Assembly: GCA_002803225.1 (NCBI GenBank)
Contig: NXFV01001991.1
Location: 1-49,030, forward strand
Direction: 5' to 3'
Origin: Gamarada debralockiae
Lineage: Eukaryota; Ascomycota; Leotiomycetes; Helotiales; Hyphodiscaceae
DNA: 49,030 nt
Shown: piece by piece, positions 22,730 to 32,805 of the stretch
How positions within the stretch are numbered: the stretch's first letter is position 1
Layout: each line of letters begins with the position of its first letter
The notes under the pieces: generated by a model
What the model was told of the DNA's origin: nothing
Seen by the model: the letters and a program-made list of their open reading frames with translations, nothing else
The model's database searches: none
Program-made: the position numbers and the translations under genes

Positions 22730-23490
22730 GATTCTGACGGATTGAGGATGTGAGTGCATTTGAGGGGAGTGGGTGGGGTTTGGGTTCTTAATTCGGTTTG
22801 AAAGATTGAGAGAGGAGGAGATTGAACTTTCAGGGACTTGCCCTGTGTGAGATTGTGATTTTACGTGGCGATTTGGCATCAGCATGGGATCTGAAGCCTT
22901 GATTCGTTTTCAACAATTTTAGAAGTGGGAGAATGCAAGTGCATTCGAGAAGAGGGGATGTGAGATATTTCGGTCATTGAGACGTTTTTGAAGGATAGCG
23001 AGAGGTTCAGAATGCAGCCATATTTGAGGATTGCGTAAGATTTGGGTCGCTAACTTCGTTGGACAAATTAAAGGAGATTGAGAATACAAGCGTGTTGAGT
23101 GGGGGAGATAGGATATTTGGATTCTTGACAAGATTTGAAGGATTGAGAGTGGATAGGAATGCAAGCGCTTTTGAAAGAGGTGGAAGTAGGAATTGGGTGC
23201 TTCGATTTCGATGAATGATTGAAGAGGATAGGAATTCAAACACATTTTAAAAGAGTAAGCGTGAGATTGAGGCGCTTCGTTCGTTTTGAAGGATTGGGGG
23301 AGGATTGGAATACAAAGCGTATTTGGCAGCAATTGACGTGGGACTTGGGTGGTTGATTTGAGTTGAATGGTCAAGAAATTAGGGGAATGGAAGGGCATTT
23401 GGGAACAGTAGATGTGGGATTCAGCAGTCCGACTTGTGGGGAATGGTTCAGAGAGAATAGGAATGCTCCGCGTTTTGGAAAGAGGGCCTT
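22730..23490. repeat. Diverged tandem array, period about 75 bp (about ten units)
   Basis: A purine-rich unit recurs on the plus strand. Its anchor (GAATRCAAGCGCTTTTGRAA in the best copies) appears near 22931, 23010, 23082, 23158, 23232, 23308 and about 23460, spaced 72-79 bp. Between anchors come GATGTGAGATTTGGG-like and TTTTGAAGGATTGAG-like text. The minus-strand open frame at 22919-23398 is a product of this repetition, not a gene. A second array of the same family lies at about 26480-27180. Confidence 0.75.
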
Positions 23491-23759
23491 GGATTGACGA
23501 AGCTGAATGTTGAGATCAAGTGGATGCAAGCACGAGATCACCTGAACGACACCGTCTTAGTATCTTGAACGATCCGGTTCTAAAGCGACCTTATAATACA
23601 ATTGCAAGCCTATTTCTTTCGTTCATAATCATATTGACTATTATTTAGAAGGAGCGATTCCTAACCGACTCTGTTATGCCCCTGCAACCCTGTTCTTTGC
23701 AGGTACTCGCAAAATCGTGAGGGTTTGGCGAAGCCGCCCCGCTTAAGTGGCCGCCGACT

Positions 23760-24489
23760 CAGCATTAGGCCGGTGGGGGACGATATAAAGAGAGTAAGTC
23801 TCCTTTGTAACTGTCTTCTATTCCTTCTCCCAGAACACACCAAAGCCTTTACCGTATCTGCCGCTTATACACGTCCAAAACATCCATCCTATCTTCCTCT
23901 GCTACTGGTGAGTAATACAATCCGAATGGAAGAGCTCCGAATCTCCCACTTTCCTCGTACAGAACTGCGTTTTGTGATATCCCGGTTGTACCACATCTCA
24001 TCACTCCAAAGTAGCTCATCCCACACATCTGATGTCCAGAATTCATGCTCTCTTGCCTAGTCTAGTCTCTTCTTTTGATTCTCCGGCGAGAGTGGAGGCT
24101 TCTTCCTCCGGATGCCCCGGCAGTATCCCTCCTTATGTAATGCATTTCTAATTGCCTTCTCTCCACAGTTCCATCTAAGCCACCGGGGGATCTCTGCCCA
24201 AGGAATGTCGCGGTTGAAAGAGCTAGCAGTTACCCACTCGACGAGCTGCTTGCGATGAGGGGTATCTAGAAGGGCGTGCCGGCCGCAGCGGAGCTTTTGT
24301 GGTGTAGGACGTGTTTCTAAGGGCGTATTGCACTTGTCGTTTGGTGACACTCGGTGAAATCTGGAGGAGGATATCATTAATTGACCAGCCGGCAGTGTAG
24401 TATAGGGTCTGGATACGCAGCTTGTCATCCCTACTAAGGATAGCTTTAGTTGGTGTCTTTGGTGTAGGTACATAAATCTTTGTTTCCAT
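23760..24489 (-). pseudogene. Tc1-like transposase, truncated and broken
   Basis: The N-terminus starts at 24489 (METKIYVPTPKTPTKAILS) with a helix-turn-helix-like region. It shifts frame near 24330-24340, continues through WVTASSFNRDIPWAEIPRWL and meets a TAG near 24060. It then goes on as LLWSDEMW, which holds the first catalytic Asp, and GWMFWTCISGRYGKGFG, with further stops. It ends near 23760 before the second and third catalytic acids. It is a different lineage from the element at 611-2090. No terminal repeats were identified. Confidence 0.85.
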
Positions 24490-25270
24490 GACTTGATGAT
24501 GACTTGATTCTGCTAGAATTGAGGGTCAGAGTGGGAAATAGGCCTTTAAAGCAGCGGCAGAGTATTAGCAGAGCATCTGTTGACACTGCAATATTATTGG
24601 TTGAGACCCCTATAAAATCACCTGGTTAGCACCCTATAATACCCCTGTAAAATCATCTGAACAGGTGGCAAATCGACTCACATTTAACATTTAAAAGGCC
24701 CCGTAGATACAGGAGGGTCTTAAATTTTAGCGAAGTGCCTCTGAGGTTCCTCTGAAAAGTGGATCCATCGATCGCTAAATGTCAAAACGCACCAAAACGT
24801 CAAATCTCACTACTTGTATAGAGCAGATTATACAAATCAATCGAACTACTCGACGCAGCCTTGAGCCGCACATTAATCTGGGTTTTCTCCGTATCAAAGC
24901 ACCTGATCCGGATAATAGAACATGCCACTGTAGCTGATCTCCTGACAGAGGCGGGGTCGCGGAGGCCCAGTTCAGCCACCAACTGTTAACTGTGCTCTGC
25001 TTGGCTGGGCATGACATGACTACGGCCGTACTCACGCAGCCACACTGGCTCACGCATTCATCGTCGTAGCCAACCTGCAAAGCATCTATATGTGAAGTAT
25101 ATATATCTCAAACATGTCGACCAAAACGTGGACTCATAATTCTCTTTGGCATCTTCACATTTACATTAACATTCATTCCTACCTCTGTAGAAATACTTCT
25201 TCCTTTTTTCCCCATCATCTTCCTCTATCTTGATTAACTTCCTCTTCCTCCAACAATACTCCAACACATC
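24490..25270. other. Intergenic, flank of Tc1 relic and promoter region of RTA1-like gene
   Basis: No gene was recognised. A short phrase, ACCCCTATAAAATCA-like then ACCCCTGTAAAATCA-like, occurs twice near 24605-24655, perhaps from the transposon end. The 100 bp before 25271 is pyrimidine-rich. Confidence 0.4.
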
Positions 25271-26427
25271 ATGGCATCACCTGATTTCTCTAACTGGAAT
25301 CCAAACGACTGGATATTATACGGCCCCAACGAAAATTGCACTCTCGCACTCTGCCCTCTCAAATGGTCTATCTACGAATACCGCCCCTCCCTAGCCGCCA
25401 GCATCAGCTTTATCGCACTCTTCGGTATCTCTCTATCCATCCACTTGTACCAGGGGTTTAGATGGCACACATGGGCATTTGTGATAGCGATATTTTGGGG
25501 CTGCGTGTGTGAGATGGTTGGTTATGGAGGCAGGATTCTTTTGTGGCAAAATCCTTTTAGTTTCCCAGGATTTATAACACAGATTGGTGAGTTTTGGCTT
25601 TCTTGAGAACGAATACAGGGTTGAAGGAGGATGGGGAAGCTGGCGATGAGAATAAGAGGAGCTGACTGGGCGATGTAGTTTGCATTACGATTGGCCCTGC
25701 CTTCTATTCAGCTGCTATCTATTTCACCCTCAGCGAAATGTACGTACATTCAGCCTCATGACAGACAGGAAGTCTCTTTAACGAAATACATCCACAGCGT
25801 CGTCTACCTCGGCACCCAGTACTCTCGCCTCCCCCCTGCCGCTTACTATTATATCTTCATTCCCTGTGATATCATCTCTTTAACCCTACAAGGTACCGGC
25901 GGTGGCATGTCGTCTGGCAGCTCCGGAAAGTCAAACCAAGGAGTCAACATTGCCATCGCCGGCCTAAGCTTTCAAGTCTTCACACTAACCGTCTTCGCCT
26001 GCCTCGCAGCCGACTATGCGGTCAGGTACTGGCGAGGTTGCAACGCAAAGACGGCTAAGGAGGGGCGTATAACAAAACAGTTCTCAATCTTTGTGGGCTT
26101 CTTAGCTTTCGCCGTGATTTGCATCCTGATTAGATGTTCGTATCGGATTGATGAGTTGAGTAAGGGTTATACTGGGAGCAGTGCGGGGCAGCTGCTTCAC
26201 AACCAGGGCTTGTTTATTGCGTTGGAGGGAGTGTGAGTTTGCCATTTCCTGCACATATGTTTCGTGCTTTACATTTTCAGAAACTTAGCTGACTGGACTT
26301 AAATTGCAGGATGATCCTTGTCGCTGTGTTCGCGCTCAATATTGCGCATCCCGGGCCTGTGTTTGCAAGGCAGCAGAAGAAAACGATAGTGGATCCGGAA
26401 GTTAAGGCTGGAGTGGGGTTATCTTAA
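25271..26427 (+). CDS. RTA1-like seven-transmembrane protein
   Basis: Four exons (25271-25586, 25679-25739, 25798-26232, 26310-26427) join in phase to 309 residues. Seven hydrophobic segments are visible, including ISFIALFGISLSIHL, ITIGPAFYSAAIYFTL and MILVAVFALNIAHPGPVF. Family marks are the conserved Glu/Gly segment (CEMVGYGGRI), IFIPCDIISLTLQGTGGG after the fourth helix, and HPG before the C-terminus. Fungal RTA1/RSB1/RTM1-type proteins sit in the plasma membrane and give resistance to lipid-active or toxic compounds, possibly by moving lipids; the actual substrate is unknown. The short second exon (61 nt) is phase-consistent. The gene looks intact. Confidence 0.93.
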
Positions 26428-26479
26428 TGGGGTTCGGGTGGTTTCTATGAGTTGGCAGCTACAGAAAATTTGCGCTAAT

Positions 26480-27180
26480 GCAGAGTTAATTTGCTAATGA
26501 CGTTTCTGCTTTGAAGCCCCAATTTGACTTGAGTAAACATAAGATTTGAATCATTGATTCATTGTGAAGGATCTCAAGGGTACGAAAATGCAATTGCATT
26601 TCTGTTAAGTTTTTTGGATTCGGAATTTGATTGTTAAGGCCGAGTGGACCGAAGCGCTGAGATCTCATGTTTTTATATCGCCATTCGATTTGAAGCGGAG
26701 CTGAGATTTGGATCCTTGATACATTTTTAAATGATTTTGAACGAGTGGGAAGACGAATGGCTTTGGAAGAAGGTTGTTTGGAATCGGAGATGGTAGGGTG
26801 TGAGAAAGTAGACAAAAGCGTCAAGAACCCTGCTTTAGCTGAGATTTGGCTAGCGTGGATGTGAGATTTGAACCGTTTCTTTGTTTTGAGCGTTTTTCCA
26901 GAAAGCAGGAATACAAGCGCTTTTGGAAGAAATTTCTTGGATGGAGAGGCTGGGGATTGAGATAAAGTTGATGCATGGATTTTGGAAAGGATTAGTTTGT
27001 ATTGGAAAGGAGATGGAGATGCGTGCATATACGTTTTTGAGGGAAAGGAACGAGTGGGAAGCGAGGATGTTGAGCATAACGGGATTTTGGAAGGAGACGG
27101 GAGAAGGGGAGTTTGGAAAGATGGCAGGAACAAAGTTGAGTTTCCTGAAGAGCGTGAATAGATTTGAGGAGAGTGGTTGA
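26480..27180. repeat. Second array of the diverged repeat family
   Basis: The anchor phrase recurs near 26910 (GAATACAAGCGCTTTTGGAA) and, more weakly, near 26581, 26747 and 27012. TGAGATTTGAACC-like and TTTGGAAAGGA-like text lies between. It matches the unit at 22730-23490. Minus-strand frames here (26486-27215) are products of the repeat and lack any motif. Confidence 0.6.
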
Positions 27181-27568
27181 AAGGTTGAGCCGGAAAACCG
27201 TAGGGTTCTTTTCATTTCCTGAGCTTGACGAGTGTCGAGGGAACTGGATGTTAAGTTGATTTGTAGGACTAGCTTCTATCTTGGAGGTGGAAGTGTTTGC
27301 AGAGACTTCGCAGGTTGAAGTTGAGTTTGTCGAGTCTGCGAGGTTGTAGGCTGGACGCGAAATTGAGGGTCGAGCAACGGAAGAAGCGAGTAGCCTTACA
27401 ATACAGCTTATTCCAGCCTTCTAATTTTAATTTTCATACCTAAATTCCAACCAAAATCCACCTACGCAACTCAATCTACAAACAAACGTCCACAAAACTC
27501 CAGTTCAAACACCCTGCTCGATCCCCTCTTCCCACTCCTCGTCCTCAGCTCCCCTCCCATTGGCCACC
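27181..27568. other. 3-prime flank of the MFS gene, nothing recognised
   Basis: Pyrimidine-rich on the plus strand near 27420-27560. No gene was seen. Confidence 0.4.
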
Positions 27569-29563
27569 TCAATCCCCATCCCTATCATCCTCCTCCTTAA
27601 CCACAACGCCCTTCTTCCACCCGGTCCCCGCTTGCACGACAACCATGCAAAGCGCCAGTCCTGTTCCACACAACAACAGTTGCTTCAAACTACCGACGTA
27701 CGAATTGACCGCTACCATCTTCTCTGCTCCTTCGAGTTTCTTGACCAAAGCCGGACTTCCTAGAAGCCTTCGAACGAGGTCTTCACGTCCTGCTAGCCCA
27801 CCGTGTGATTCGAAACCTGTCTCGAGACCGGATTTCAGGGCGCGTATGAAAAGACCCCCACCGATGGCTGAGCCGAAACTGCCAGCGAAGCCGCGGAATG
27901 TAGTTAGAAGGGAAGTGGAGATGAAATGGGTTGAGGGTGGAGTGAGATGCAAGAGGTGAGCGAGTGTATAACTGCAAAGACGAGAGTCAGTTCGCCTGAA
28001 GTTCCTCGATTTGAGAGGAGCTTTGTTACTTACTTCAGAGCAGCACCGGTACAGAACCCGTTTATGAACACTGAAAGAAGGTACAGAGGTGCCGGGGTAT
28101 CAGGATTGGAGGTTCGAGACAGAACGAGGAGAGTGCATGAGAAGAGGAAGTATGATATAATCGAAGCTCTGTAGATTTGCTGTCAGCGATTGGAATGATG
28201 GGAATGAAAGGAGAGGAGACGTACAGCCAAAAGCTTCCTGTACGCTTGATATGCAGCCAGCCTGCCAGCACACCTCCGAGTGCGAAGCCTAAGTTAGTGG
28301 GGATTAAAATTGAGCCTGCGGATGCGGGGGACCAGCCGCGCACAGCGATGGCATAGACAGGCGTGTAGAAGAGGACCATCCAGCGCGCGGCCATGATGCC
28401 GAGTTGAGCGACGCAGGAAAGGAGCGCACCGCGGGACTTCAGGACCGTGACCGGGATGATGGGTTCAGATGCTATTTTGAGTTCGATGAAGACGAAGAGG
28501 GGGAGAAGGACTCCTGAGATGATGATTGGAATCCAGAGGACTTTGGGGAATGAGAGGCCGAAGAGAAAGCAGATTATTGTGGCAGTCTAAGGAGTTAGCT
28601 TGGGTTTGGGAGGAATGGGGAAAGGACGTACCAGAGTTACTGCGCCAAGATAATCTATCCTGGCAAGTTTGGCTATTATGGAGCCTTCACCGTCACCTTT
28701 TTGACCTGATGTGAAGGATTTGGGAATGCTGAGGTAAATTCCAATGCCGAACACCAAAGCGAGAGGGCCTTGAGCTCCAAATAAAGGTCTCTGCGTACAA
28801 ATCAGCAAATGTCCAAAGATTTCAGAAGAAAACGTACCCATCCAGTGATTGGAAGCAAAGCACCAGCAATAACAGCTCCCAAAGAAACACCAATCGTGAA
28901 ACCAGTGTTTACTAATCCAATGAACAAACCCCTCTTCTTCTTTCCGGACAGTTCCAGCACCAAGATGAAAGAAATCGTCATCATACCAGCCCCTCCAATG
29001 CCACTTATTGCTCTTCCTAGCAAGAAAGTAGCCAAAGATTTAGCTTGTGATGTTACAATTCCACCAACAGCGAAGAGGAGAGAAGCAGCCGTGATACAGT
29101 TTCTAGGAGAGAAGATCTGAGCCAATCGAGCTGCTATGGGTGACATGGATGACATCGCAATGAGGTAAGTTGAAGTGAACCAGCTTGCATTCGCAAAAGC
29201 ATTCAAATCCTCCGCAATTTTCGATTGAGTGGTCGTGATCCCGCTCATATTTGATGCTGTGTATAACTCGCGTCAGCACCCTATCCTTAAATCCTAAATC
29301 GACCCCTTTCCGTCCATTTTGACTGAATACATACCTTGCAAGAAAATCAAACCCCATACACTCAAAATAATTAACAATCCTCTTCCCCTCCCAACCTGCT
29401 GGTTAGCTTTATCGCCATCTTCTTCGGCGCTCTCTTCGTCACCTGTCCTTCTCGGGCCAGCCAACGTCTCCTCGCTTCCAACATTTGAGTCTTCTCTCCT
29501 CTGCTCTCGAAGCAAAGGAGTTTCTTCGCCAGGCACGGCCGCTGCTCCATTTCCTACAGCCAT
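27569..29563 (-). CDS. MFS transporter, DHA2/Vba (vacuolar amino acid)-like
   Basis: Six exons (29563-29335, 29256-28838, 28790-28632, 28586-28225, 28168-28034, 27971-27569) join in phase to 568 residues. The N-terminus is acidic with a dileucine sorting signal (EETPLLREQ), common in vacuolar transporters. Transmembrane helices follow. Family marks include GRAISGIGGAGMM (motif C-like) and LPITGWRPLFGAQGPL after the sixth helix. It has the length and hydrophobic pattern of a 14-TM protein. Vba/Fnx1-type proteins exchange basic amino acids for protons at the vacuole; some relatives are drug exporters, so the substrate is uncertain. It is intact, with GTACGT or GTAAGT donors at several introns. 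Confidence 0.92.
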
Positions 29564-30003
29564 CTGTCAAATTGTTGACTGACACGTGACCGGGACGCCG
29601 AGAACTCCGTCGCCTTTTCAAAGGATTGTGAGGACAATTTTGGATGGATTAGAATGAAATTCCGGATTTCAAGGGTCCATGATGGGAAATATGCGATAGG
29701 AAGGAAATATTTGAAGGAAAATGAAAGTGGAGTGAAGTGTACGTGTTGAGAACAGTGTCTTTGTAATCTGGAATTAGTGGTACGGATATCGGAGTTTATT
29801 GCGGTCACCGTACGGAGGATTCGGCCGACGATGACTTGGCTGCCTATTTGCTGAAGCACTCAACGTCGATAAGGCTTCCACAAAAACGAGAAAACCAAAG
29901 ATTTGACTATTGAATCTGCCAGGAAGCATGGATTCTTTGTGAATAGCTCTTCGCAAGCGATTGGAGCTCTGTTATAAAGCTAAGTCAAAGTACAACGTTC
30001 CTG
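29564..30003. other. Upstream region of the MFS gene
   Basis: Promoter side of the minus-strand transporter. No further gene was recognised. Confidence 0.4.
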
Positions 30004-30261
30004 ATGTCTGCAGTCGCGTGTCCTCGTCCTGGTGGACTTCTGCAAAGATCAGTAACGATAGGCTCTTTGGTCTTGCCCAATGGAGACAGGCCTTGGAAAG
30101 GTAAGAGCTGATGAGTCGACGGAAACTTAACCTAACCTTGCGTTAAGATAGGCAAGTTCTCTCTTCCGGAAGGCATTTCTTTCTCTAACTTGTCGCAGAC
30201 CTTCCCCGACTTCATTACTCCTCCCTCGCCCTCAGAAGACTCCTCTCGAAGCCCCGCATAG
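30004..30261 (+). CDS. Putative small two-exon gene, 68 residues
   Basis: Exons 30004-30100 and 30152-30261 join in phase across a 51-nt GTAAGA...TAG intron containing a TTAAC branch-like site. The product starts MSAVACPRPGGLLQRS and ends TPPSPSEDSSRSPA. No domain or signal peptide is recognised. Further protein-like text lies downstream (30305-30480, with KYMNMCGHVELRDVDVL), so this could be the front of a decayed longer gene. Confidence 0.3.
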
Positions 30262-30614
30262 CCCAGCCTTCCACCTCCTTTTCACCTATCCCGAATCCAA
30301 GTATATGAATATGTGCGGGCACGTTGAACTACGAGATGTAGATGTCCTCACCAATCCTTCGCTCCATAACTAGTTGAATGCATCGTGGAGGGAAATCGTG
30401 GCAAAATACTCTACCCGAATAAATTGGGACATCATTGGAAACACGGGCATTCAAATGTTTAAGCTACCTGTGGGGCTCTACGTACCTAGCTTGCTCAAGT
30501 GTACAAAGCTTTAGCCATGCTGGCTTTGAATGGAGGGAAGAAGGAAATTACATGATAACTGTTGCACGCACCAACATAGATACGAAATACGAAATGCTCA
30601 TAATTTCCACCTAG
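30262..30614. other. Spacer with a possible decayed exon
   Basis: A plus-strand stretch near 30305-30480 reads as protein-like text with one stop (MNMCGHVELRDVDVL, then INWDIIGNTGIQMF). It is not assigned to any gene. Confidence 0.25.
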
Positions 30615-32254
30615 CTAAATTCCTAACCCAATCCTTCCATTACCCTGGTTGATATGATGTGTAGGCCTGGCATTCGATCCTAGAAGAGCAGTTGCAGCCC
30701 CGGCCAAAGCTGGATTCATCGTCACTGCAGAGGCGAGAGTCATTGCAGTCCCGACGACCATTTTGAATATGGTCATGTTCTTTTCGTTGTTGATCTGCTG
30801 CGCAATAGCAGCGTCCATCTCATCCTGCTTCTTTTGCTTGTCCAATCTGACTTTCTCTGCCGCCACGTTCATTTTGCGTCACCCGTGCGGTCCATTCAGC
30901 ATCCTTGTTGGCGTTGTTTTGCCGCTCATGCTCAATTTGTTCTTCATATTCTCTCTGCTTCTTGGCTAGTGCTGCTATCTCCTGCTCTCGCGAGTTGCGA
31001 GATTCTTCTGACGTTGGCTTTCGGCACGTAGTTCGTCGAGCATCTTCTGTGCACGTTCGTCCCCCTTCCTTCTTGATCTTGTCGAAGTTCTGCTTGAGTT
31101 CCTGCGTCTGGCGGTTCGCATCGTCGAGTTTCTGCTGGCTCGCAGCCTCCATTTTCTTGAGCTTTTCAGCCATCTCGCGGTTCCCAGCTTCGATATCATC
31201 TTTCATTGACTCCTTAGCAGCCTTGATCTCTTCGTTGTATTTCTTCTTCGCAGCCAGCAACTCGCGTTGTACTTCACTACCCGCATTCGTTTCATCTAGA
31301 GTTGGTTTTATCAACCATTTGTCTTTGGATGTCGAGAATGATGGCTCCCTTGAGCTTCATGATATAGTCCACAATATAAGTGCAGAGTCCTTCGTCCCAT
31401 AATGCCGAAACATTTTGCTCCCCATCTTCACCATATCTCCCCAAAAGTCAGGCTCTTTCCGAAGCTCCTTCTCCTTTCTTTCTCCGTCTCTGATAGATTC
31501 CTCATCGCCCAATTTATCCCACATAGTAGTCGCGAGTACGACATTAGATAGGGAGTTGCTACCGCATAGTGCCTTGAACATGTGGAGGTTCTTGAGAGCA
31601 CTGCCTGTCATGCGTTTGTCGGTGATCAGTTGAAGATAGATGACGCCTGCGAGCTTGATCTTTTTAGAATATGCAGCTCCAAGGAAGTATGCGACGTCCT
31701 TCAGAACTTCGGTATCGGAGCGATTGGTGTCGTCGAATCCTGGAGTGTCGATGAGATAGATCTTCTAGCGATTGCGGTGCGTGAACTGGTGAACTCCAAC
31801 ATCAATGGTAGCTGTAAAATATCAATTCCAGGTTCTTGGGACAGTTCCCACCGTGAACTTACATGAGCGAAGGCCATGACCGACCTTAATGCCAGACTGG
31901 GACAAGTGTTCGATGAATGTGCTTTTCCCAGTGCCAGTCAAGCCCATGATGGCTTTAACCACATCTTCGGCACTTCGATTCGAGTAACTCAAGAAATCAG
32001 TCGATCCCGAAAAAGATTATGGCTTACGTTATGGACAGTCTACTCGCAGCATTCGCGATCCCATGGCTTTGCACTCGGTCAATTGAACTAGAAGTTGAGC
32101 GCCATTCATGGGCTTGCTCTTGAGGTTCTTTCCCGTCAGCTTGGAAAAGACCTTCATCTTGGTTACTCTGGAGTGGTTTCAAAACGAATTTTGAGTATTT
32201 TGAGAGATCAGGAAGACTTTGGTGAGACTTCTTTTCAAGAATGAGGGCGCGCAA
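30615..32254 (-). pseudogene. AIG1/TRAFAC-like G-domain GTPase with coiled coil, pseudogene
   Basis: The order is clear but the frame is lost. A leader exon (32254 to about 32030) is followed by the P-loop AIMGLTGTGKSTFIEHL near 31950. A TAG at 31767-31765 then sits just before the G3 motif IDTPGFDDT. After it come TDKRMTGSALKNLHMF and TTMWDKL (G4-like), then at least four frameshifts (near 31385, 31315, 31075-31010 and 30860). The rest is a long Lys/Glu coiled coil and a Gly/Ala-rich hydrophobic tail (VGTAMTLASAVTMNPALAG). Such single-G-domain proteins are abundant in filamentous fungi; their role is poorly known, sometimes linked with non-self recognition. The multiple lesions rule out a normal product. 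Confidence 0.85.
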
Positions 32255-32805
32255 AGTATAATTTATGTGAGTGAGGCAATCCTACAACCCACTGACTGCT
32301 CTCAGTGGCAGCACCACGCTACGTCACAGCAACACAAGGCTATGTTTTAATTGGCCTAATTTTAGGCACATTTCCAAATTTGACGTCTGCATTGCAGTGC
32401 AGCATGTTCCGTAGTTGCATATTTCCCTCTACGATTTATAAGGACACTCCACATAGTTCACATTAAGGAAGTCGAGCCGGTCTCCCTTCTAGCTACTGAC
32501 TGGAATTTCTCTGTCATCTCCCTTATACTAGATTAAGCAGGCGGTGATAATGATGGGGGCGAAGAGCCGCACGGACTTAAGATTACATGACTCGACCCAA
32601 GATCAATCGCTCGCTACAGGAGCCAATGACGGTTAAGGCAACTGGATCTTACCCAAGGCCCGGTTCACCATGGAGGAGTAGTAGTGGTCATTATTGATGA
32701 CTGCCATAGTATTGTTCATGAAAATATTTTATTATGACCACCATACACCAGCCGTACATACAAATAGGGATCCAGATTCCACAACAACTAAATTTGCCTA
32801 ACCCC
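32255..32805. other. Intergenic between GTPase pseudogene and CorA-like gene
   Basis: No gene, RNA or clear repeat was recognised. Confidence 0.4.

Noticed and set aside
22919..23398. 159-codon minus-strand ORF with Pro/Ser/Leu-rich text
   Set aside because: Its apparent internal repeat of about 25 residues is the 75-bp DNA repeat read through. No start context, introns or motif support a gene.
26486..27215. 215- and 121-codon minus-strand ORFs
   Set aside because: They are products of the second copy of the same repeat array, with low-complexity Ser/Lys/Pro composition and no motif.
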